Shown here: positions 43,945-56,226 of the stretch, one piece after another
How positions within the stretch are numbered: the stretch's first letter is position 1
Layout of the letters: every line of letters starts with the position of its first letter
NCBI RefSeq assembly: GCF_042186555.1
Contig: NC_133334.1
Coordinates: forward strand, 209,698,832 to 209,762,831
Reading direction: 5' to 3'
Origin: Aquarana catesbeiana
Taxonomy: Eukaryota; Chordata; Amphibia; Anura; Ranidae
DNA: 64,000 nucleotides
Notes under the pieces: model-generated
What the model was told of the DNA's origin: nothing
Databases searched by the model: none
What the model saw: only the letters and a program-made list of their open reading frames with translations
Translations under genes and position numbers: made by a program

Positions 43945-46900
43945 TTAAGTGCAAGTTTCAGGTTCTTGCAACCATCGATCCCAAATTTTGTTATATTTGG
44001 TCGGGCATCCTCTATTAATGTAAATATGTTTTTTGTATGGCAAGGTAGTGTTAACTTCTATTTTCCACTCTGTCACACTGGGAGGGGATGGTCTCATCCA
44101 CTTTCTTGCAATAATTTTTCTGACGGAGAATAGAGTCTCGTGTAGGAATACCTTGGTAAATTTATCAACTGTGTCTGGAAATATCCCTAGGAGACATTGT
44201 TTTGGTTCTAGCGTTATTGGGGAGCCCATGGTATCGTGTAGAAATGTTATGACCTGTTTCCATAATTGTTGGATCTTGGGGCATGTCCATATTAAATGAA
44301 AGAACGTACCTGTTTCTTGGCCGCACATCGGGCATAGAGTAGACTGATTACGCTTATATCTGGCTACTCGAATTGGGGTGAGGTATGTTCTATGTGTTAT
44401 GTAAATCTGAGAGAGTCTGTCCGATAGTTTTGGTGATACTGCTTTGCATGTCTCGAGGGCTTCCTCCCACTCCTAATTTTCCATCAGGCCTACCTCTCTC
44501 TCCCATCGAGGCTTCAAATCAAACGTAATTTTTGACGAGGTAGGAGTTAGAAGCATCTTATGAAATGTGGATATTAGTCCACGTGGGTCTGTATTTTTAA
44601 TAATAGCCATAACGGGATGAAGAGTAGGCGGAGCCTCAACCTGCAAGAATTGTGTTTGGGTTGCATGTCTTACTTGCAGGTATCTGAAGAACATGAAGTT
44701 TGGAAGAGAAAACTCCTCTTTGAGTGTATCGTAAGCTTTGAGAGTTCCATTGAACAGCAGATGATGTATATAGTAAATTCCCCTAGACTCCCACAACTCC
44801 ACGTCCGGTATGTTAATGAATTCTGACATGTCTCTATTGTGCCATATCGGTGTGTGATCGTGTAGTCTTGGTATTTCTAATTTGTTAGAAGCAAGGTCCC
44901 AAATGCGTCTATAATGGTGTAACAAGGACTTCTTGTCTCCCCCCACTTCAGTATTCCTGGATCCCGCCGAAATTGCGTAAAGAGAATCGCCTGTGAGTTG
45001 CACACTTTTGGAGCAAAGAAGGGTCAGGAAGCGTACATTGTCTGTCTTGTCTATATGGAATAGTTGTGATAATTGTGATGCAATGTAATAAAGGTTCAGA
45101 TCCGGTAGAGCCATTCCCCCCATGTCTGTCGGGTTTTTAAGCGCTGACCATGCGATTTTATGTCTGCTAGTCCCCCACACAAAGGGTTTAAGTAAAGCTT
45201 CGAGAGACTTAAAGTGTTTTAATGGGAGATAGAGTGGGGTATGCCACAATATGTAAAGTATTTTTGGGAGAAGAACCATTTTTATCAGATTTATGCGACC
45301 CCATACTCCTAGTGGTAGACGGGCCCAGGTACGTATTTTGGTTTTGACTAGTGAAAAGAGGGGTTCAATGTTGAGGGGAATATAATCAGCCGGGTCTCTG
45401 GATATATGGATTCCCAGATATTTGATTGTATCTGCTCTTTTTAATGGGGTGTCTGTCCATGATTCAGATGGTGGGAAGCTGTCTATAGGTAGTATCTGAG
45501 ACTTTTCCCAGTTCATCTTTAAACCAGAAAACGTTCCGAAGTGTTCGATCAATTGTAATGCTTTTTGAAGGGATGGGCCTGAGTCAGCGAGATATAATAG
45601 AGTATCGTCCGCATATAAACTAATTTTTTCAGTTAGAGTTCCCATTTGTAGACCCACGATCTCAGGGTTTGCACGGATCGACACAGCCAGAGGCTCTGCA
45701 GCTAAGGCATAGAGAAGTGGGGAAAGAGGGCAGCCCTGTCTCGTGCCTCGACTGAGGTCAAACTCTTGAGACGGCCACCCGTTCGCCACCACTCTAGCTG
45801 TGGGACCTTGGTAAAGTAGTTTGATCCACTTAAGGAATCTGGGGCCAAAGTCATATTTTCCCAAACATTGCCATAAGTATCCCCACTCTACAGAGTCGAA
45901 TGCCTTGGCCGTATCAAGCGTCACAATCACCCGGGATCCTACATTTTCATGTGTAATTTATAAACAATTTTCGTAGGTTGAACGAGGTGTTACGACCAGG
46001 CATGAACCCCACCTGATCTGTATGTATCAGAGAGAGAATGACTTGATTGAGTCGGAGGGAGAGTACCTTGGCTAGTATCTTGATATCTACTTGTAATAGG
46101 GAGATTGGGCGGTAGGATTCGGGGTATCCTGGATCTTTTCCCGGTTTGGGTATGAGGACTATTGTTGCCTCTCTCATGGAAGCAGGAAGTGTAAATGTCT
46201 CAAATAGGTGGTTATATAAAGTTAGGAGTTTTGGGATCAGAAAATCGCTGAATTGGGAGTAAAATTCTATTGGTAGGCCGTCCGAGCCCCGGGATTTGGA
46301 CCTGGCAAATCCAGCAATAGCCAATGCTATTTCTTCCTCGATGAGTGGTGCCTCAAGGAGGTTAACCTGGTCTTCTGTTAATTGGGGGAGTGCCGTCTCC
46401 TCCAAAAAGGAGTTCATTGGGCCCTTATCCTCAGGACTTTTTGAGGTGTAGAGGTCAATAAAAAAACCCCTAAACATAGACGTCACTATGAGGGGATTAG
46501 TAATGGATTCACCGCCAGGACCGTGTAAAGATATTACCACAGGGGGTCTATCTTCATTGTGTACTAGATACGCCAGGAGCCTGCCAGCCTTCTCCCCGTG
46601 CTCAAACAGCCTCTGTCTAGCAAAGAACATTTTGTGTCGTTCTTTCCCATATTGGAGTTGGGCTACTACTCTGGTCTGAAGTTTAAGTAGGTCTGCATTT
46701 GCGGGAGAGGGATCATTTATATAATTTTGTTCAGATTGGGATAGTACCGTTATCGCTCTATCAAGCTCCCCAGAGGAATCTGTTTTAATTCTGTTAATGC
46801 GGGTTGAGAGTATCATACGAACATGAGATTTAAAAGACTCCCAGACTGCTGCCAGGGAAGCTGAGCGATCGTTGTTCCTGAAGAACAACTTCCACTCATT

Positions 46901-47695
46901 CATAAGTTCATCATCCTCAGGAAGTAGTGAGAGCCAGAATGGGTTTAATCGCCAATTCCGCTTTGGTTTGTCAGTGGGCACATTTAGTGTAATCCAGTAT
47001 GGGCTATGGTCAGACAACAGTCTGGGAGAAAAGGTCGTCTCTAGTAGTCGGGGTGTGAGGTTTTGTGATAGCAATATCATGTTGATTCTAGACATAGAGC
47101 CGTGGGAGGAAGAGAAACAAGAGAAGAATTGTTTGTGTGGGTATTTGTATCTCCAAGAATCCACAAGGTGAAAGGAGGAAATTAGCTTGGCAAATTTGGT
47201 TTCTCTGTTGGTTATTGGATGTGGATTCGAGGGTTGAAGTCTATCTACCGATGGGTTTAGTGTGGTGTTAAAATCCCCCAGCCAGACCGCCTGGACTGTG
47301 GGGTGTTTGGTCATGAATGTGAAGCCCTCTAAGATTATGGGTATGGAGAATGGGGGAGGTATATAGAAAGCCAAAATAAGAAAAGGTTCCCCATACAGCT
47401 TGGCAGATAAAAAGACATACCTTCCCTGTGGGTCTGTGGATACCTCTATAAGTTCGAATTGTACTGATTTGGCCACCAAAACTGATACTCCACGTGCGTG
47501 TGTTGTGTAGGTTGAATGAAATGCCCATCCGACCCAAGGTCGGCGAAGAGCCATTTGCAGTCTCCCTTCCACATGAGTCTCCACTAAGACTAGGATGTCA
47601 GCGTGTTGTTTTTTAAGGAATGTGAGGGCCGCCGAGCGTTTTATCTTCTCACGCAAGCCCCGCACATTCCAGGTAAGAAACTTCAGAGTCCCCAT
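43945..47695 (-). pseudogene. L1-1 ORF2: endonuclease and reverse transcriptase, two lesions
   Basis: It starts MGTLKFLTWNVRGLREK. APE endonuclease: LVETHVEG, WLGDFNTTL and LLSDHSPYWIT are the conserved catalytic blocks. RT: LIPKPGKDPGYPESYRPISL, TDQVGFMPGR, TLDTAKAFDSVEW, SRGTRQGCPLSPLLYALAAE and the catalytic ISLYADDTLLYLAD. C-terminus: CGQETGTFFHLIWTCPKIQQ (zinc-knuckle region). A frameshift near 45950 (between INYT and NVGSRVIVTLDT) and one TAG stop near 44475 break it; after that stop the frame continues unchanged to 43945. ORF2 nicks the target and copies the RNA. Confidence 0.93.
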
Positions 47696-48551
47696 GTGTT
47701 CCCTTCTATACAGCTACGTATTCCAGTCATCTTATATACATCTAGTTTTTTGGTTAGCCTTCTCAGATGTCTGTACTGTGTATTTAGTGTGCACTTTACT
47801 AGGTATAGCTTAACATTTAGTGTCTGCAACAACAATGTCCAACTTTGGTTGGTGTACCATCTGGTTATAACACATGCAAATCTGTTCAACGGTTGAACTG
47901 TCCCTCCCACCACCCCCCACCCCGCCTTGCAACCTCCCCAACTGTTGCAGGCATCATCCCAAAACCGGCTGAAGATCCCCAACAATGTAATACATAACTT
48001 TGCATGATAAAGCAATAAACACGTGAGTAATTGGGGCCACCGCACTAGATAGTGCTGACGGGTTACACTCCGTGTTGGAGGAGCGGTATATAAGTGTTCA
48101 TTGCAGTGGCTCCCAATCCCACCGTCACATTTTCTGATGTTGAGTGGGGTAAAGTCTCGCTGCACTTTTCAGTAAAGGGGTAGGACTGTGCCCTCTCTGG
48201 GGCTCCGTCTTCTCAAAAAACATATATTGGGCCACATAAGGTGTCAGGGGAAAACAAATTAAAGTAAAAATGTGGGTAAGGGAAAAATCAGCTTGTTGAC
48301 TGTTAGGCTAAACTTGACTCTCGTAGTAAGGATATAACTCACAGTTCCCTGGCGGGTTTTCCATCTGGCTCACTGAGCGAATAAATGGGCTGATGCGAGG
48401 AATATTTAAATCTAGCAGTTTGATCTGCATATGTCCGCTTCAATGTACAACGCATATCTGTTAATTTCTAATCAGGTCTGCAGTAAGTGTCAGGAGTTGT
48501 ATGCTGTGTTGGTTGTGGTGAGTGGTTGCAAAAGGTGTACTTACAGCGGTA

Positions 48552-49415
48552 TCAGTCTGCTCTCTCCGGTGTCCCCCGGCGTTCCAGCCAGGTTATCACC
48601 TCCTCGGGGTCCTCGAAAAAGTGAACTCTGCCATCTTGCTCCACTCGGAGTCGAGCTGGAAATAGCATAGCATATTTAATTTGCTTTGATCTCAGCCTGC
48701 GTTTGGCCTCTGTGAACCCCTGTCTGCGGCGTTGTACTTCTGTTGAGAAGTCAGGGAATAAGGCGATTTTACTGTTCCCTAGTTGAATGTTGCCTTTTTC
48801 TCGCGCCATTCTCAGGGCCGCATCCCGATCCTTGTAATTAAGGAGCTTGGCTATAAAGGTGCGTGGGGGTGCTCCCTGCGGAGGCGGTCTGGTAGGCATT
48901 CGGTGGGCCCTTTCCACAGCTAGTTTTGGGGAGAATGCCTCTCTGCCATAGTGTGTGATGAGTAGCTGCTCGAGGAATGTGGTGGGGTCTTTTCCCTCAG
49001 CGCCTTCAGGGAGGCCGTTTAATCGCAGGTTGCATCTCCTCAGTCTGTTTTCCATTTCGTCCTGCTTGGAGAACAGTTGCTGGATTTGGCGCTGCATACG
49101 TTCTGTCCCCTCTTGCAGGGGCGGGATGGCGTCTTCCACATTGCTGATTCGGTTTTCTGCAGTTTTGACCCGGTCCTGGAGTTTATGTAAATCTTGCCGG
49201 ATGAGAGATGTATCTACCTTTATCTCCTCTATCTGTGCTGTTAGTGAAGTTCTGCAGAATGTGATTGCCTCGAGAAGCCGATCCGTATCTCCCGCCGGAC
49301 GTTCCTCCTCAGGCTTCTCCGCGACACCATCTTCCTCCATCTCCTCTCCCTCGTGTCGACGGTATTGAGCTAGTTTTGCCGCCGTCGCTGCTTTCTGAGC
49401 CTTTGTGGGAGACAT
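48552..49415 (-). CDS. L1-1 ORF1 protein
   Basis: Uninterrupted, 287 residues, starting MSPTKAQKAATAAKLAQYRR. The acidic N-terminus (25-45) leads to a coiled coil (about 65-125; TAQIEEIKVDTSLIRQDLHK), an RRM from LRRCNLRLNGLPEGAEGKD (129-147), and a C-terminal domain (ERAHRMPTRPPPQ, FIAKLLNYKDRD, FPDFSTEVQRRRQG). It binds the L1 RNA as a chaperone. Close to L1-2 ORF1 over its whole length. Confidence 0.93.
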   Translation of the reverse strand: MSPTKAQKAATAAKLAQYRRHEGEEMEEDGVAEKPEEERPAGDTDRLLEAITFCRTSLTAQIEEIKVDTSLIRQDLHKLQDRVKTAENRISNVEDAIPPLQEGTERMQRQIQQLFSKQDEMENRLRRCNLRLNGLPEGAEGKDPTTFLEQLLITHYGREAFSPKLAVERAHRMPTRPPPQGAPPRTFIAKLLNYKDRDAALRMAREKGNIQLGNSKIALFPDFSTEVQRRRQGFTEAKRRLRSKQIKYAMLFPARLRVEQDGRVHFFEDPEEVITWLERRGTPERAD

Positions 49416-50100
49416 CTTGACTGGATTCTTCAGCGGTCACAAGAGGAGAGCTACTAAGCTTGTTTAGAGGGGTCTGCGGGTGCAGGGTGGAGTAAAATCA
49501 GGATTAATGTACAGATCTTCTCAGGAATGTGTCCTATTCCACTGCCAGGCCACTTCTCCAGGATAAACCGCCACTACAGGGGGATAGCAGGGCCGCAGTC
49601 TGTGTGTACAGCACAGGCAAAGGGGGCAGGTGTGCCAAAATGGCCGCCGGTCAGCAGAGGTAGGCCCAGGCCGCCAGTCAGGCCGTTTGTGGGTGGCAAT
49701 CTCTCTGGATCCCAGGTGGGTGAGCAGGCCAGGGGGAGGAGGAGTGAACACAGTACAGCTCCTTCAGGGAGCTATTTAGTAGCCAGGTACCTGTTCTGTG
49801 GGGCTGGATCCAGGCAGGGCCGAGATTGAGGTGTACCAAGATGGCCGCGGCCTCCGGTTGTAGGCCGAAGCCGCGGTCTCGAGTAGTTTTTTTACCCGCC
49901 GAGCGGGAGATCGCCTCTCCGTTCGGGCCGCCGTGCGTCTCCCTCCTCCAGGAGTCAGGTCCAGCCGCCCCAGGTATCCCAGAGAGGCAGTCTAGCCAGT
50001 AAGCCGGTCAGTATGCCCAGGATTAATTGTTTTAAAGGAGTAATGGACGGAGCTCTGGGTCCACACGTCCTACTCCATTCAGTGTCAGGCCACGCCCCCC
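49416..50100 (-). promoter_or_regulatory. L1-1 5' UTR
   Basis: GC-rich leader between the 5' terminus and ORF1 with two ATGGCCGC cores (49638 and 49841, plus-strand reading) about 200 bp apart, matching those of L1-2. Internal promoter activity is inferred from family knowledge. Confidence 0.6.
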
Positions 50101-50309
50101 CAATTGACAGTTGTTTTAAGTTCCCATCCTTCCCCCTGATTCTCAGTTTGTAGAGAAGTAACTCCTGAACCCAGTTCATAAGGGAAATCATTCCTCATAG
50201 GCACTCACCTTCTAGTGTTCAACAATTTTTCCTCCTCATAAGGGCGGGAAGTAGGCCTGCCATCCTGGAAGGTTCCTAGAAACAATGTTAGCGGTAAGTA
50301 ACGTGGGTT

Positions 50310-50959
50310 TTTCTCCTATCACTTTTCCAGGACAGCACACCTGAGAGGATAAGCAAATGCCTCAGGCCTACCTTAGGGTGGGACCACTGCCTGCAAGACC
50401 TTCTTGGTGAACGCTCGGTTCTGCTGTGAGATTTTACCTCAACTCCATAATGCCTGATAAAGGTATCTTAGATGGATCATGTGGCTGATCTGCAGGTCTG
50501 CTCCACCGATGTCCCTGCCTTCTTCGCTTCGGATGCAGGATCTAAGTGGAGTGAGCTCTTAAAAATGGAATCAGAAAACAAACTTGTAGGTTAGCAATGT
50601 TGCCTGTCTCAAACAACCATGGCCTATTGTGCCTGTAGGTGCTACTTAGAACCACTAAAAAGACTAATCAGAGACCTGTCTTGTAAGACAAGGACACTAT
50701 ATTGATCAATAAGAGGGTCTCTCTTAACACTACCTATTTAAGGGGAATAAATCTGAAAAAGGGGGTCCCTGACAGACAACCCTTTTTGTTCATTCTTATC
50801 TTTACACCAGTGAAGACTAAAGGGAAGCCAACTTCAGACCTCAAGATCACACAGGTACCGCTACAAGTTGCAGGAAAAAAAGTGCGATTTCCAGGTCGTA
50901 CAAGTCCAAAAACGGCCCCCAATGCCATGTCTCCCTGGAGTGCAGCCAACAACCCCCCT
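50310..50959. other. No gene seen
   Basis: No supported coding frame, RNA gene or repeat end. Confidence 0.45.
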
Positions 50960-52037
50960 GCTGTGTATCCCTAAGAAGCAGCAAGGTAAAACAATGAGAA
51001 ACAGGAAAAAACAGCCCTCACTGCTGTGTTTTTCTGATATGCAGATAAGCCAGTAAATATAGGACATACAGGACACAAACAATCTTCAATCTTTGTGTAT
51101 TCCTGATGTGTAGAAATATAACAATACTGAGCAGAGATACCACCCACCTTCAATGTGTCTCTCTGCTGAACAACAAAACAAATCAGAAAAGGACAAGCAA
51201 CCTTCACTGCTGTGTCCTTTCTGATATGCAACCAATAAGGCATTAAATATAGGACATTAAAGACACAGACAATCTTTAATTTTGTGTATGTCTGATGTGC
51301 CACAATATAACAATTTTGAGCAGAGAAGCCACGACCCTCAACGTGAATCTCTGCTGCGCAGAAAAATAACCAGACGAGGCCAACAAACCTCACTGCTGTG
51401 TCCTTTCTGATATACGGCCAACAAGCCAGTAAATATAGGACATAAAAGACACAGACAATTTTGTGTCTGTCTGATGTGCAGCAACATAACAATTCTGTAC
51501 AGAGATGGCACAACTCTAAGCCTAGGTCCATGTTGAAGCAATTTGGCATGCAACTCAACATGTCAAATCGCACGCCTAAAGTGGCAGCCATTGCCGTTAA
51601 TAGCACTGTCCGAATCAGCGTGACGCAGATTTTGCGGCGCCGCATCAATTCCCAAAAGCGGTTTCTGTACTACCCCTGGCCCAATGTGCATTTCTGCTGT
51701 ATGGCAAAACACACCAGAAGGACAATCAAACTTCACTACTGTGTCCGTTCTGATATGCAGCCAATAAGGCAGTAAATACAGGACACATAAAAAACAGACA
51801 GACCAATATAACAATTATGAGCAGAGATGTCACAAATCTCAATGATGTGCATTTCTATAGTGCAGCACAAAACCAGAAAGGACAGACCACCTTCACAGTT
51901 GTATTTCTCTGATCTGTAGCCAAATAAGGCAGTAAATTTAGGATATAAATAGACACCAAACAATCCTCAGTGTTGTGTATTTCTGATGTACAGCAATATA
52001 CCCGTTATGAGCAGAGATGCCACAAATCTCAATGTGT
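50960..52037. repeat. Tandem array, unit about 178-187 bp
   Basis: The AATATAACAAT...GAGCAGAGAT block recurs at about 51110, 51297, 51476, 51803 and 51980. The CACTGCTGTGTCCTTTCTGAT block recurs at about 51017, 51213, 51390, 51733 and 51895. The 327-bp gap is explained by a foreign segment at about 51515-51675. The array continues at 59871-59960 on the far side of the hAT element. Confidence 0.85.
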
Positions 52038-53326
52038 CAGTGGCGGCTGGTGCTCAACATTTTTTGGGGGGAGCAAACAAATTTTTAAAAATTGGAAAAA
52101 AAACATCAATTGTAGCCACTGTGCCATCAAATGCAGCTGTGCCAAACGCTGTCACTGTGCCATCAAACGCAGCTACTGTGCCAAACGCTGCCACTGTGCC
52201 CAACTGCCCATATGCTGCCAGTGTGCCCATGCCCGCCCAGCACTTACCCTGTGTATGTGGGGCAGCAGGTGACGGTGGCGAGCGGGGTCCTTCATGTGTC
52301 TCCTGCCCCCTAATAGGCATCCAACAGCGGCGCCTGTCGTTTCAGCCAATCAGGTGACAGGTAAGACTCGAGCGAAGCCATTCGCTTTCCTAACACAGCT
52401 GAGTGAACTTCGAGCCCCAAGCATGACGCTTGCAGTTCACCTATTTTGCAGCCTTACTTACTAGACATGTGCATTCTTTTTCGTCCAAATGCATTTTCGG
52501 CCGAATTTCAGGTATTTTCGTTATCGTTTTAACAAACGATAACGAAAGTGCAGAATCCGAAAAACAAAAGATCCGACATAAACAAATGCTTTATTTTCGT
52601 TGCTACAACAGTGACACAGGTGACGCTAGTTAGGGAGGTAAGTATATAGGTTCGCTGTCAGTGTTTTATAGCGACAGGGACCCCCATATACTACCTACTA
52701 AAGGTTTTAACCCCCTGATTGCCCCCTAGTTAACCCTTTCACCAGCGATCACCGTATAAGTGTTACGGGTGACGCTGGTTAGTTAGTTTGTTTTTTATAG
52801 TTTATTATAATTTTAGGGCACCCGCCGTTTATTACCTTATAAAGGTTTAACCCCCTAATTGCCCGGCGGTGATATAAGTTAAGTTTTTAGGGTCGGATAA
52901 GGTTTGCGTCGCCCCAGGCAGCGCCAGGTTAGCGCCAGTACCGCTAACGCCCACGCACGCAGCATACACCTCCCTTAGTGCTATAGTATCTGAGTGGATC
53001 GATATCTGATCCGATCAGATCTATACTAGCGTCCCCAGCAGTTTAGGGTTCCCATAAACACAGTGTTAGCGGGATCAGTCCAGATACCTGCTAGCACCTA
53101 CGTTTTGCCCCTCGGCCCAGCCCTGCCCAGCCCACCCAAGTACAGTATCGATCGATCACTGACACTTACAAAACACTAAGCACACATAACTGCAGCGTTC
53201 GCAGAGTCAGGCCTAATCCCTGCGATCGCTAACAGTTTTTTGGTAGCGTTTTGATACAGTCACTGACAGTCAGGAGCTTTTTTGCCTGTGAGTCTCACTA
53301 GTGTACCCCTAAGTTTAGAGCCCAAA

Positions 53327-55291
53327 ATGGCAAATCGAAGGTACACTAGTGAAGAGGCCTACACGTTTCTGAGCATGACAGATAGTGGAGAGGAAGTCAC
53401 TCATCTGTCAGATTCAGGCTCAGAATACGATCCTGTAGAGGACAGCGGCTCCATGACAGATAGCTCTGACGACGGAGTTGTGGTCCCTGCCAAGGTCAGG
53501 CGTACCAGACCCCAAACTTCTTCTTCTGTCCTTGAAGTGCAAGAACCGCAGGGCTCTCGTATGGAGCAGAGAAGTACTAGCGCCGCTATTCCTTCTGGTG
53601 AACTGGCAAGCACCAGCGGCCTAGTACACCCTGGTCGTACATCCAGCACTGCAGTATCACGTGGTGACGTGGCGAGTCCCATAAGTGCAGTTCAAGCTGA
53701 CGAGGTGGCAAGCACAAGTAGTGTCCCGCTGCCACCAAGAAGACAAAGACAGGCCCATCGTGCCCATAGTGCCCTTCCTGCTGCATTCGCCAATCCAAAT
53801 TGGGAACCCACCACTTCTGCAGCACCCGTACTTCCCCCATTAACTGGCCAACCCGGAATTCAGGTGGAAACAGTTGATTTTACGCCACTGGATTTTTATT
53901 CGCTGTTTTTCACCGAAGATCTCTATAGATCTATTGTGGACCAAAGCAATTTATACGCTGGTCAACACATCCCCACTATTCCCCAGTCCTCCCTTGCCAG
54001 AGATTGGAGACCAATTACGGTCTCCGAATTTAAGATCTTTCTGGGCCTTTCCCTCAACATGGGCATAAATAAAAAGGGTAAGTTGCGGTCATATTGGTCC
54101 ACTGACCCAATTTACCATATGCATGTGTTCTCTGCTTCCATGGCCAGGGCACGATACAAGCAGATTTTGCGGTTCATGCACTTCAATGACAATGAACTCT
54201 GTCGTCCTCGTGGAGAACCTGGATACGATCGGCTCTACAAAATTCGGCCCCTTGTAAACCACTTCAACCAACGTTTTGCAGACTTGTTTACTCCCCATCA
54301 AGTTGTCTGCATTGATGAGTCCCTGATTAAATTTTCTGGCCGCTTGTCATTCAAACAGTACCTTTCCAGCAAGCCTGCCAGATACGGGGTCAAGATGTAT
54401 AAGCTCTGTGACAGGGCCACAGGCTATACATGTAGTTTTATGGTTTACGAGGGCAAAGATAGTCACGTAGAGCCGACAAACTGCCCTGACTACATAGGAA
54501 GCGCTGGCAAGATAGTGTGGGACTTGGTGTCACCCTTATTCGGAAAGGGGTACCACTTGTACGTGGACAATTATTACACGAGCGTGACACTTTTTAGTCA
54601 CTTGTTTGATCAGCAGATTGGAGCATGTGGCACAGTGCGACCTAATCGCCGGGGCTTTCCCCAGCGGCTTGTAGATTCCCGTCTTAGGCTGGGGGAGAGA
54701 GCCTGCTTGAAGTGTAATAACTTGCTCGCTATGAAGTGGAGGGATAAGAAGAATGTTTTCGTTCTCACCTCCCTTTATGCAGACACGACGACCCAAATTA
54801 CTACGGCGACTGGTGTTGTGGAGAAACCCCTCTGTGTCCACGAATATAACCAAAATATGGGAGGGGTGGACCTTAACGACCAGTTGTTGGCGCCGTACCT
54901 AGTTGCCCGTAAGGCCAGACGCTGGTACAAAAAAGTGTCTGTTTATTTATTTCAATTGGCTTTGCTGAACGCTCATGTGCTATACAGAGCTTCAGGACGG
55001 ACTGGATCCTTCCTTAAATTCCAGGAAGAGATCGTCAGAGCCCTTCTGTATCCAGACGGTGCTCCACCTCACCATCCCCAACCAAATGCAGTAGGCCGGC
55101 TGCATGAGAGGCATTTTCCTTATGCCCTCCCGAGTACCCCTACCCAACGAGCCCCCCAAAAAAGATGTCGTGTCTGTAGCAAGCCCGGATTTAGGCGTGA
55201 CACCCGGTGTTATTGTCCCTCCTGTCCTGGCAATCCTGGTCTTTGCATGGATGAATGTTTTGAACGCTACCATACACTGGTTGAGTATTAG
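53327..55291 (+). CDS. piggyBac transposase (PGBD4-like), intact
   Basis: The start is the ATG at 53327 (MANRRYTSEEAYTFLSM); the 45 bases upstream are open but have no ATG. 654 residues, a usual length for the family. The N-terminus to about 175 is acidic and disordered. The transposase domain follows, with catalytic Asp330 (VVCIDESLIKF), Asp414 (YHLYVDNYYTS) and Asp515 with Asp518 (NMGGVDLNDQ), the DDD triad of piggyBac. The C-terminal cross-brace zinc domain has Cys614, 617, 628, 630, 633, 640, 644 and His649. The enzyme excises and inserts at TTAA without scars. No stop or frameshift; expression is unknown. Confidence 0.95.
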   Translation: MANRRYTSEEAYTFLSMTDSGEEVTHLSDSGSEYDPVEDSGSMTDSSDDGVVVPAKVRRTRPQTSSSVLEVQEPQGSRMEQRSTSAAIPSGELASTSGLVHPGRTSSTAVSRGDVASPISAVQADEVASTSSVPLPPRRQRQAHRAHSALPAAFANPNWEPTTSAAPVLPPLTGQPGIQVETVDFTPLDFYSLFFTEDLYRSIVDQSNLYAGQHIPTIPQSSLARDWRPITVSEFKIFLGLSLNMGINKKGKLRSYWSTDPIYHMHVFSASMARARYKQILRFMHFNDNELCRPRGEPGYDRLYKIRPLVNHFNQRFADLFTPHQVVCIDESLIKFSGRLSFKQYLSSKPARYGVKMYKLCDRATGYTCSFMVYEGKDSHVEPTNCPDYIGSAGKIVWDLVSPLFGKGYHLYVDNYYTSVTLFSHLFDQQIGACGTVRPNRRGFPQRLVDSRLRLGERACLKCNNLLAMKWRDKKNVFVLTSLYADTTTQITTATGVVEKPLCVHEYNQNMGGVDLNDQLLAPYLVARKARRWYKKVSVYLFQLALLNAHVLYRASGRTGSFLKFQEEIVRALLYPDGAPPHHPQPNAVGRLHERHFPYALPSTPTQRAPQKRCRVCSKPGFRRDTRCYCPSCPGNPGLCMDECFERYHTLVEY

Positions 55292-55778
55292 CGTAGGGTA
55301 CAGCACTGCACAGACTAGGACACACTTTCACAGGGTCTCCCAAGATGCCATCGCATTTTGAGAGACCCAAACCTGGTACCAGTTACAAAATTTAAAGTTA
55401 CTAAAAAAAAAGTGTAAAAAAATAAGAACACAAAAAAAAAAATATAAAATAAAAAAAATATATATAAAATAAAAAAAATAGTTGTCGTTTTATTGTTCTC
55501 TCTCTCTCTATTGTTCTGCTCTTTTTTACTGTATTCTATTCTGCAATGTTTTATTGTTATTATGTTTTACCATGTTTGCTTTTCAGATATGCAATTTTTT
55601 TATACTTTACTGTTTACTGTGTTTTGTTGGTAACCATTTTATTGTTTTCATATACGCCATTCAGCTGCAGAGCGGATTTATTTATCTTGACAGCAACAGC
55701 GTTTGCTCCCACGATATATAAAGCCGTGACTCCAGCGCTGTCGGAGGTGATTTCACCACCACAGTTACATACTTCAGC

Positions 55779-55868
55779 ATATATGCCGAAGCATGGGGGC
55801 AGCAGTGGGTGGAGGAGCGATTTGCTCCTGCCTTTTGCGGGAGGATGCCCCCATGCTTCGGCATATAT
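55779..55868. repeat. Conserved piggyBac 3' hairpin, PB-2 copy 1
   Basis: Perfect 23-bp stem (55779-55801 with 55846-55868) starting ATATATGCCGAAGC, as in PB-1. Confidence 0.85.
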
Positions 55869-56136
55869 ATATTTTAGGTAGGCACAGGTTACGTTAAATA
55901 TTTTATTTTTTACTATGTTTTTTTTTTATTTGCTTAGCAGGTATGGTAAGTATTACTGTTACACTGTAATGTTACTTTGTTTTTTGTTAACCATCATTCG
56001 CTTAGCAGGTACGCCATTCAGTTGCAGCACAGATTTATTTATCTTGACAGCAACATCGTTTGCTCCCACGATATATAAAGCCATGACTCCATGCACTGTC
56101 GGAGGTGATTTCACCACCACAGTTACATACTTCAGC

Positions 56137-56226
56137 ATATATGCCGAAGCGTGGGGGCAGCAGTGGGTGGAGGAGCGATTTGCTCCTGCCTTTTGCGGGA
56201 GGATGCCCCCATGCTTCGGCATATAT
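56137..56226. repeat. Conserved piggyBac 3' hairpin, PB-2 copy 2
   Basis: Same stem (56137-56159 with 56204-56226), with one change in the left arm (GCGTGG for GCATGG) that makes a G-T wobble in RNA. Lies in the second unit of the local duplication. Confidence 0.85.

Larger units (their letters stand above)
43482..50100 (-). mobile_element. L1-1: full-length L1/Tx1-type LINE
   Basis: CAATTGACAGTTGTTTT at 43465-43481 and 50101-50117 is a 17-bp target duplication. On the minus strand the order is 5' UTR (50100-49416, starting GGGGGGCGTGGCCTGA), ORF1 (49415-48552), a spacer of about 860 bp, ORF2 (47695-43945), and a 3' UTR with AATAAA (reverse complement of 43499-43504) just before the end. ORF2 has one frameshift and one stop. 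The last complete insertion of this kind in the window. Confidence 0.93.
43372..50309. mobile_element. MITE split by L1-1
   Basis: AACCCATGTTACTTACCGGT and GTTTCTAGGAACCTTCCAG (43372-43417) pair inversely with CTGGAAGGTTCCTAGAAAC and AGCGGTAAGTAACGTGGGTT (50262-50309). Without L1-1 the element would be about 320 bp. CACACCTGAGAG follows the arm on both sides. Confidence 0.75.

Noticed and set aside
49527..49829. 100-codon plus-strand frame
   Set aside because: Antisense to the L1-1 5' UTR; composition-driven.
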